A model generated the notes under the pieces. It had not been told where the DNA came from, searched no databases, and saw nothing but the letters and a program-made list of their open reading frames with translations. The position numbers and the translations under genes are program-made. DNA of 12,406 bases, from positions 1 to 12,406 of the forward strand of contig JAAMXY010000741.1 in assembly GCA_019677205.1 (NCBI GenBank), in the 5' to 3' direction. The DNA is from Pinguiococcus pyrenoidosus (taxonomy: Eukaryota > Sar > Pinguiophyceae > Pinguiochrysidales > Pinguiochrysidaceae). The number at the start of each line of letters is the position of its first letter. Within the stretch, counting starts at the first letter, position 1. This document shows, one piece after another, positions 1-8,492 of this stretch.

Positions 1-3000
1 CAGCCGCGGACTCAACTTGGCATCGGCCTGTGTGGTGTCCATGGCGGAGACGAGCTGGACGTCTCGTACAACTTTCTTGACGCCAAGCTCGTCGCGGTCC
101 ACCCAGCTGCCGGCGTCGACCAGTTGCCTGAGCAGTTCGGCCGGGGCCGATATCTTCGGCATGTTCACGTCGTCGATGAAGTAGACGACGCGCCTCGAGT
201 CCCGAGGGCCGTATGTCTGGCCGCTGCGCTTCTCCAGCTGCACTTCCATGAATCTTTGGAGCGTCAAGCTCTTCGTGTGATAGCTGAGACCTAGCGTCGT
301 CGAGGTGAAGCCCGCATCGAGCGTCGCCATCCAATCTCGTACGATGCTCGTCTTCCCGGTGCCGCCGGGACCGGCGAGAAGCACCGCATGGCGATTCTTC
401 GCCAGGTGCCCGGTGAGAAACGCCAATCTCGTCGACTGCGGCGTCGGCACCATCAAGGTGTCCAAAGCGGGGTTCGCCGGTACCTCACCTTCCCAATTGA
501 CCACGTCTCCCGTCTCCGGCCGTACGAGGTAATCGAAGACGGTGCCCGCGTCGGGAAGGCGCAGCGTCGTGAATGCGCTTCGCCAAGCGTCGCTAAAGAC
601 AGCCTGGGCGTCGCCGATGCCGTCGGAGCGCAAAGCGCCACCGGTGGCCCAGAGGAGACAGAAGAGGAAGAGACGCTCGAGAGCGTCTGGATGAGCCGCT
701 CTTTCGATTACGGCAGGTACCAACCCTTCCAGCAAGCAGCACAAAGTCTGTGCTATCGACAGCTCGGCCTTTGGAGTCACGTGCCTGAGGCGGTGGGTCT
801 CCAGGATGGTGAGCGCCTGGGCAAAGTAGCGACGGTACCACGCGAAAAACAGAGAGCGCTGGGCCTCGTGAGGCCAGCGCTGTATCCAGCTGTCCACGAC
901 GGCCTGTGTGCCGACGTCACCGGCGTTGATGTACAGGATCCCCAATCGAGACACCGTGGCCGGCGTGGATTGTTCCAACGAGTCGGTCTCGAACACCAAG
1001 CGCGTCGAGTTGCCTAGGCGTATCCTCTCGTTGGACGCCAGCGTCAGCACCTTGTTGTCGTCCATGACGCTGTTCAAGGACTCGGCCCACTCGGCGTCAA
1101 CGTCACCGTCCAAGACGATCCACTTGGAGCTGTAGGACGCCACGAAGGGCGCCTCGTCGCGGCTCATCTTGCGCAGCAGGATGCTCAAGCAGCCGTCGCT
1201 CCAGTCGCGAGACGGCGTCAAGTGGCCGTAGAGCTCGGCGCGCGTGACCGCCGTGGGGCTCAGGGTTCTGCAGATGTTCACCGGCGTCTCCTGGCCATGA
1301 TTCAGGCACTTCGCCAGCGTCTCGCGGATCGTGGTCTTGCCACAACCCGCTGGCCCCAGAAGCATCACGCTGTGGCGGACGTCGAGGAGAGTCTGAAGCT
1401 CCAGGACGCGCTGGACGAAGACCTCCTCGCGCTGGAGCCCCTCATCGCGACATACTGCGGCGCAGACCGATGAGAGCCGCACGTCCGCTTTCCACGACGA
1501 GTCCGAATCCGGGAACAGCTGCACAAGCAACTTCGTAAAGATCGGCAACTCATCCGGCGTGAGTCTCGGCGTGTGAGTGTCTCTCAACGCTCGCATCAGT
1601 ATCAAAGCCTCGTCCGCATCAGCATCGTCTCTCCTAGTGCGACCTGCCAGAAGCAAGGCGGCCTTCATCGCCCGAAGTCCCCAGTCACAATGGCACTGCT
1701 GGTCCAGCAGCTCGGCGACCCTAGCATGCAGCGCCACCAGCTTGGAGGCCAAGGATCGCGCTGCGGAGAACCCTTCGGCCAGAAGAATGCCCTCGCAAAT
1801 GCGCCGAGAATCGGGCCTGACCATGGCGCAGCTGAGGAAGAGCGCTCTCAAGTTCTCCGGCAGTTTTGAGGGCCCGCGACGCTCTCTGTTCATCGTGATG
1901 AAGAAGCCACACGTCGGCACTAGCTGCAGCGTCGAGCCGAACAAGTCGACGCTGCCGGCGTCGTCTCGGGACTGGGACTGCAGCAAGGGGTCTGCAAGGG
2001 TCGCAACGGCCTTCTGCAGGAGTCGCAAGTGTGTGGCGACTATGCTTAGGACGCAACTGGGAACGCGATTGAAGTCGTCGAAGCAGCCCCACGCGCCGAC
2101 TTGCGAGACGCCCTTGAGGATGTCCGCCAGCGTCTCGTGGTCCATCTGGTCCGAGCAGCTGAAGGGCAAGCACGGCAAGTTAGCATGAGTTGATGCATGC
2201 CACGTCTGGTCTGAAAAAGCTAGAGCGACTCACTTGAAGACGTAGCAACCTAGGCCGAGACTGTGAGCCAGTTCCTTGGTCGTCTCGGTTTTGCCCGTTC
2301 CCGCTGGCCCGATGAGGGCACCGCCCATGGAGAGCCTCAGCGCTGTCGTCAGCGAGACACAGCACCTCTCTGTGAGCGGTGTGACCACGAGGCGCGCGGC
2401 GTCGCCAATATACTCGAAAGCATAGGTTGTCTGAAAGTGACAGAGCCGCGCGCAGATCTGTTGGTGCTGGACATCGTATGTCATGCGTAGTTGCGACGTC
2501 CACACGAAGTCGACTGGCGTCGCCACATCTTTGGCCATCAACCTGTCCAGCACGTCTTCGTGGTGCATCTGGAGCGTCACAAGAGATCCCAGCTTGAATC
2601 GATCAGCTCGCGATATGGCCTGGCCCATCATGTCAATGAGCGTCTTTCGCTTGGCGTCGCAGAGTGTTCGAAGCGCCGCCAACGCATCTTCCCCGCCAGT
2701 CTCCGCCTCTTCAAGCCCGCGATGCGTATCCGAGGTGAACATGACCTGCGTGGTCAAGATGGCCACCTGCGCCGCGACGCCTGAGATGCTGTCCTCAAAC
2801 GCGCTGCTGGAGGCCAGCAGCGCCAGCGTGGCAGCCTTGAGCGTCCCTTTCATCTGCGCGACCAGCTGTGCCAACCATTTCGCCGCCGGTCCCAGAAGCA
2901 TGAGAGTCCCTTCAAGTGCCACGACTTCGCCGTGCTTCGCTACCATCGCCTCGGCGATGTGGGCGCCATCCTGAGAAGTGACTACGAGAGAATCGAGACC

Positions 3001-4328
3001 GTCGAACAAGGCACCCAGGTAGCGTAAGATGGCGTCGCGGTTGGCGTCGGGGTTGGCGCCGCTGGCCAAGATATCCACGAGCACCGCGTCGCCCAAGAAG
3101 TAGAAGCGGGGAAAACGAGTCTTCTCCTGCTCGAGGAATCGGCGCAGCGACTTCCGGCAGCGGTCTATCGCAGCGCTCAAGTCTCGGAGGCGGACTTCCA
3201 GATGCGTGGCAGTCAGGGCCTCCAAGACGCCGCTCCCTTTCTGAAGCTCCATCATGAGCAGCCGCAAGTCCGCGGTGACCGCGGTGAAGCACTGGGCTTC
3301 GCTGGGAAAGCTCGAGCGGATGGTGGGTGATTGGGTGAAGATGGCCTTCAGCGCCGACCAGGCGCTCTGAACACGTAGAAGATGTTTGAGGTGCATCTCT
3401 ACCAGTTGAAGGCGTCGTTGCCACTGCTCCACGTCTCTTTTGAAGAATTTCATCGGCGCCACCGCCTGCAACTGCACCTGGTGCTCCTCGAGCAGCTCGG
3501 TGAGCTTCGTGGCCTGCTGCTGGCAAAGCAGCGGCACGTCGTTTTCATTTGGAATGAACTCGAAACGCAATGACGTCCAGGTGTCTCCCAAGCTCTTCAA
3601 CCTTCCCTCGACTTCCAGCTCTTGCTCTGCCGTGGTTACCACGTCGGTCACCGCCGTCGCATGTTGAGAGAGCGCCAGGCTCAGAACGTCGCCCAAGCAC
3701 AGACCGGGCGTCATGGGCACCTCGTGGCCCACGACCTTAAATAGAGCTGCCCAATGCCTCGGCCGCAGAGCCGGACTGCGGAGAGCGCGAAAAAGCTTGA
3801 TCTCCACACCTAGGTCGCGGACTCTCCTGTCCAGCTGCCGCGCGACGCCGCAGTCGTGCGTCTTGACGAGTTTTTCCGTGACAACTGCGACGTCGCTGGC
3901 AAGACTTTCGGTGTCCAGTTCAGCCCACAGCAGCGGTCTCCACCGTGCCACGAGAGCGTCGACCTTTGCAACGTCCACCCAGACGCCCCGCAAGTCATCA
4001 AGCTGCTGACGCATCTCTGCCAAGGTCGCGTCCTCCGTTGGTGGCAGGTCGAAGAGCTGTTGGAGGTCTCGGAGACGCTGCATCTTGCTTTGCAGTGCCG
4101 CCACCTGCGTGGAAAGAGCGTCGAGACGCCTGCAAGCGTCGGTCGTGGAGATGCTGGCGTCGTCATGTGTGGCGTCGCTTGAAATCGCCGCCACCAGCGC
4201 CGCGACCTCCGCGCGGAGCCGTGCGTCGTCGCGGCGGATCTGCGCAGCCATGGCGTTCTGCTGCGGCTGGATCTGCTCCTTGACCTGTGATTTTCACAAA
4301 GGAAAGGAAGAGAAAGAGAGAGAGAGAG

Positions 4329-4401
<73 letters not shown>

Positions 4402-7400
4402 ATGAGTTTGGCGTTTCGACCCCCATGTCGATGTGAGCAGACATGAATATGTAGCGGCACCTTGAACGCTTTGTTGACGACGGCTTCCCAGCGCTCTGGC
4501 AGACTCTCCAAGAAGGCCAGTGCATCGACACCGTCGATCTTTGGCATGTCCGTGGCGGCGTTCTGGCTCCGCAGCAGCTCGACGACTTCGCGCAGTGGGT
4601 GGACGTAAAGAGACATCTTGTCCATCCGGTCCTGTGCGTCGCGGACGGTGGTCATGATTCGGACTAGCGCTTCGGTATCTTGAGGCGTCGCGTTGATATC
4701 CAGTCCGTCATCCAGCTGCTTGAGAAAGCCATGGAAGTGGCGCAGCTCTCCGTCAACATGCTGGCGTAGGTACTGCGTATGCGCAAAAGTCCATTTGGTG
4801 ACCCACGTGCTGAGCGCCTGCTTCAGCGGCTGCGCGCGGATACGCAAGAACTCTACATCGTAGCTGTGTGTCAGCGCCGTCACCTCCTTCTGGACTTCTC
4901 CGTAGCGACGCAACTGGGCGGAGAAGCTCTCCACATCGACGACGTCCCGGACGTCGTGGCGGCGCCGCTGCGGACTCAAGACAATGGTACGCGGGGCGAC
5001 GGCGGAGCGCACAAAGTTGCGAAAAGTGGCGCTCAGCTCTCCGCCCCACAAGTGAGCGTACTTGGCGTAGGCGTTGCGGATGCGCTGGACGCGCTGGTGA
5101 GTCTCCGAAAGGCGCGCCGTGATCTGCGCCAGGGTGGCTTTTATCCCTGGGTCCTCCAGCATCTCTCGCACGTAAGTGCCGCCCTCGGCGTCCAGACGCC
5201 GCATCGCGCCAGCGACGTCCACGATGTCCTCTGCGCATTTCTCGACGAGGCTCCAAGTTGTCGTCAGTGGTGGAGAGAACCCGGGCCCGTCGATCAGTAA
5301 ATCGAGGCCGATCTCCAACCACGGACCGACGCCCAACCGACTCAGAGACGCCGCATCCAAGTGTGCAAGGAGTGCCTGCAGCTGCTGCATCACCAGTGAG
5401 ATGAAGCCGCTCACCACAACACTGTTGGCGAAATCCAGGTAGGCCTTCCAGGCTGGCGCACCGGCGCTGGCCCTGAGCATCCGACTTGCGTCGCGTAGCA
5501 GCTGATGAATCTCGGCGCCGCCACGACTGACGAGAGAGTGTTGCGTGCGCCGAACTCTTTCCTGCTGGGCCGCCAAGTCCTCGAGGGTCTGCAGGTGCGA
5601 GTAGAGGGCGTTTGGTGCCGTCGTCGCCCAGGACGCCAAAATGGCGTCCACCCTGACTATCTTTGCCTTGAGGTCGTTGAGCAGACGCCGCACTTGGTTG
5701 CTTTCGCTGGTGGCTTCGGCCAGGAAAGCGTCGACGCCACTACTCTTCCAGTTCAGCACTTCGCCGGCTGACAGCGTCCGATCGAGATCCTCCAGCTGCG
5801 TGGAGAGCAAGGGCCTCTCTACGGGGAGCAGTTCCTCTTGGACGGCGTTGTAGGTCCGAACCAGCAGCTCCAGCGCCGCACGGTGGCGTCTGGTGGTGTC
5901 GGAGGTTTTGTAGACACTGAGCGCCGCTTGTGGCACCGGCACCTCCAACTGCAAAAGGTACTTGACTTCTCTCCAAAGTCGCGAGAGCATCGGGTCGAAG
6001 TTGACGCGCAGCACGTGCGAGTCTCGCCGCTGCAGCAAAGGCTCCCTCAGTCTCTGCGACGACGCCGGAGTCCAGCTGCTCAGCTTTTCGTTCTCGAAGG
6101 CGTCCACGACGCCAGCAAGCCTTGAGTAGGCCTCGGCGACGTCCAGCCTGTCCGTGGCGTCTAGCACGCTGGGGTCGACTTGCTTGAGCTTTTCGACATG
6201 GACTCGAACTCTCTCGCGTAGCCCGCGACCCCAGCAGAGCGCTCCGGCCACCGGTGGTAAGTTGGGCGCCACGGGTGGCTCGCTTTGCTGCTGAAGGAAC
6301 ATGCTGTGCACCACGCCGATGTCTTGGGTGATCGACGCCACCAGAGTGCGATACCTCTTCTTCAGCTCCAGCGCCACGAGAGGCCGGCGGCGCAGCATGT
6401 CGAGAGAGTCCAGAAGCTTGAAGCGAGCGGAGACAGTGGCGCTGGCGTCGAAGCCCTGAGCCACGACGGCCGCCAAGCGCTTATCCAACTCTTTGAGCCG
6501 CGCGCGGAAGTCATAGAAGGCGTCGTCAAAGGCGTTGGAGTCCAGGTCTAACATGGTAGCTTTGGCGCTTAAGACCGTGTCGACGCCGCTGCGGAAGTCC
6601 ACATCGATCTGCGCCAAAGACGTGGTCAGCGTCTTGCCTTTGATACCCCCCAGCTCCACGAGAGTCAACTGGTCAAACTGCGCCACGCTGGAGCTCAGGT
6701 CCAGCAGGTCGTGGCACCTGTCCGCCAAAGCGTCCACGCGTCCAAAGGCTGCGGCGTTCGGGATGCGCCATGGGTTGTCGGGCGTCTCGATGGTCGACTG
6801 GTCCTTGGCTTCCAGATACGCCGTCTTGAAGACCCCCAACATGCGAATGATGTTGCGTAGGGCCTGCACTACTTGTGGCGCCTGCTGGTGGCGAAGTAGG
6901 TCGCACAAAGCGTCCGGGTCGACGATATCGATGGTCTTCTGGATCAGCGCATTTCCCAGTGCGCGAAGCAGCGTCACCAGCAGAGGCGGCGTATTGTAGA
7001 AAGGAGAGGATCGCCAGATCAGAAGGACGATGCGGAGGACGGGACGGAAGCACTGCTGAAGCGCTTCAGTGCCGTCTTCCGCTTCCAGACGCTTTAGCCA
7101 CGGTTGAAGCGGCGCCAGGAACTTGGCGTTGGACTTCGCGGCCGTGCGCGCCTTGAACACCTGCTTCACCAGCTTGGCGAACGGCGCGTTGTACGTGGAC
7201 TTGGCGGTGTCCAAGAGGCGAAGGACCCGGCGGATGCTTCGTCCCTGGAGTTGTTCGAACAGCGCGTCCAAGTTAGCCGCTCTCGCTTGCCAGAAGCGCA
7301 GCTCTTCTTGCGCAGTGGTGGAAATGCGCTCGGCGTCTTGTAGCAGCACTTGTCGCAGCTGCTTGGTCCAGGTGATGAGAAGCCCTTCGAGCACGTGGAC

Positions 7401-7964
7401 ATAGTCCAGCGGCGCTCGAGCCTCGTCCTCCTCGGCATCGGAGGCCTCGGGGAGATCCACGGGTAGTGGAAGCTGCGTTCTGCCCAGGATCTCTCCTTTG
7501 GTGATTTGGATGTCGGAGAGAAAGCTGCTCAGCTCGTCCACGACTTCCTTGGCCACCGCGTCGCTGTAGTGCTCACGGGCGACGCCTCTCTGGAACAGCG
7601 GCAGGCACACCTCGCGACAGACGCGCTCCAGATGCTGGACGGGCGAGCCGACGATCAGGCCGTACAGCACCTGAGAGCCACACGATGCTTCCGCAATTGG
7701 CCCCGGCCGCAGCTTGCAGATGTAGAAGAAGCACGAGCGCTCCGTAAAATCCACTGGCGCTCGAGTGGACATGCAGATGCCCCCGTCCGCGCCAGTCTGG
7801 AACCATATTGCGTCTTTGTCGCCATCCAGGAAATCGTAGATCACCTCGCGGGTATCGGGATCCGACGCGAAGGCGACCAGCTTTTCCACGGGCGCGCTCT
7901 TAAAGTTGCGTCGCACGAGTTGCACGACGAAGTCGAAGCGGGGGTCCAGGTCTTCCTTGCTCAT
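1..7964 (-). CDS. Dynein heavy chain, axonemal type, N-terminal ~2,571 residues (3' end off the window)
   Basis: Motor ATPase subunit of a ciliary dynein arm. Exons (minus strand): 7964-4461, 4284-2234 and 2158 to beyond 1. Intron phases are 0 and 2, and every junction restores the family sequence. The start is the ATG at 7964: an in-frame TGA lies at 7997-7995, only a GTG lies between, and position -3 is A. Residues ~1-1170 are the N-terminal stem (DHC_N1). The linker (DHC_N2) follows, with FPRFYFLGD near residue 1560. AAA1 has Walker A GPAGTGKT (1827-1834) and then CFDDFNR (1877-1883). AAA2 has GPAGCGKT (2120-2127), WIVLDGD and the finger motif ATVSR (2252-2256). AAA3 has GPGGTGKT (2448-2455) and FIDDVNMP (2512-2519). 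Domain spacing matches full-length heavy chains, so about 40% of the protein (AAA4-6, stalk) lies beyond the edge. The YNTP and LEG..I.W motifs in the stem fit axonemal chains, possibly the two-headed-arm group; the exact isoform is not assignable here. Oddities: the AAA1 Walker B Glu is Asp, ALFR is ALFL, and AAA3 loops are shortened. Confidence 0.96.
2159..2233 (-). other. Dynein intron 2 (75 bp, phase 2)
   Basis: The donor is AA|GTGAGT and the acceptor is CCCTTCAG|C. The split codon AA+C makes Asn and rebuilds the invariant AAA1 sequence VFNCSD just after Walker A. Without splicing, a TGA at 2232-2230 would end the protein. The donor and acceptor are both close to consensus. Confidence 0.96.
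4285..4460 (-). other. Dynein intron 1 (176 bp, phase 0)
   Basis: The donor follows the codon AAG ending at 4461 (AAG|GTGCCG), and the acceptor CACAG ends at 4285. Joining gives ...NKAFK-VKEQIQ..., a typical passage from the dynein stem to the linker region. The length is not a multiple of three, so retention would shift the frame; reading straight through yields an artificial Ser-Leu repeat followed by nonsense. About half of the intron is a CT/GT microsatellite that also forms its pyrimidine tract. It is the longest intron in the window; the others are 48-82 bp. Confidence 0.93.
4315..4400. repeat. Compound (GA)n-(CA)n-(GA)n microsatellite
   Basis: On the plus strand a GA run of about seven units is followed by about seven CA units and then about 29 GA units, ending at the AC at 4399-4400. 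It lies entirely inside dynein intron 1, where the transcript strand is CU/GU-rich. Runs like this are prone to slippage, so length differences between alleles or assemblies are likely. No coding role. Confidence 0.97.
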
Positions 7965-8492
7965 GTTCGACGACGCAACGCGGCGTCGCCGCACTCACCA
8001 CAACTACGGTGCCCTCGTAGATGGTTTGGAGGACCTCAAACTCATGGCGCACATGCGCGGCTGCTCTTCTCTTTCCCGGCCTCTCTACAGCTCAACTGGC
8101 AAGAGAGGGGCGCTAAAGCGTCTTAAACTCCCGCTGCGGATTTCAAGTGCCCGGCGCCAGCGGCGTATCATAGCAGCGGAAGCGGCCTCCAGCCAGGATC
8201 CAGAACCATACGCCAATGGGCACTGATGAGCAGTTCAAATCCAGCGCTCTACAGCGGACCAAGTGCAGAGTCACAACGCATCATTGGTGAGCTTCGAGCG
8301 CAGGTGTCACACAGAGCTCCGGGGCTATGTTTTGGGCTCCTTTCATGCGTCGTTCTTCCTTCTTGTGCTCCCATTGTGCTCCCGAACCTGTGATGTTCCT
8401 CTTCTGGGACTGCAGCTACTTTTGCGGCAGAGAAAGAGAGAGAGAGGTTTGCTCTTTTTTGACATTCTCACTTCGGGGGACAAGTGGACCAT
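7965..8492. promoter_or_regulatory. Divergent intergenic region, presumed bidirectional promoter and 5' UTRs
   Basis: These 528 bp separate the dynein start (minus) from the IQ/WW gene start (plus). I see no convincing gene in it: short open frames are unsupported and no RNA gene fold was recognised. Contents: a CCAAT box on the plus strand at 8213-8217, an inverted CCAAT (ATTGG) at 8283-8287, pyrimidine-rich stretches around 8340-8400, and an AG-rich run at about 8429-8447 followed by a T run near 8455-8460, just upstream of the plus-strand ATG. No clear TATA box was seen. Promoter function is inferred from position only. Confidence 0.6.

Noticed and set aside
388-1017. Plus-strand frame of 209 codons opposite dynein AAA2/AAA3
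   Set aside because: It is antisense to a region with clear Walker motifs and family conservation, its own product resembles nothing, and it is a normal by-product of GC-rich codon use.
4315-4400. Poly(Ser-Leu) or poly(Arg-Glu) coding tract
   Set aside because: It arises only from translating the intronic dinucleotide repeat; the tract is spliced out.
3810-7994. A 1,394-codon continuous minus-strand frame starting at GTG 7994
   Set aside because: GTG is not a credible eukaryotic start here. The frame also runs through the GT-AG intron 4285-4460 and then reads the following exon in the wrong frame. The real exon runs from ATG 7964 to 4461.
8020-8226. Small plus-strand frames, and a possible upstream dynein exon ending at the GTGAGT near 7999
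   Set aside because: The upstream stretch has no ATG in a useful frame, there is no acceptor between it and ATG 7964, and no protein similarity was recognised.
8225-8250. GTTCAAATCC, resembling a tRNA T-loop
   Set aside because: The flanking bases do not form a T stem, and no acceptor stem, D arm or anticodon arm could be drawn around it.
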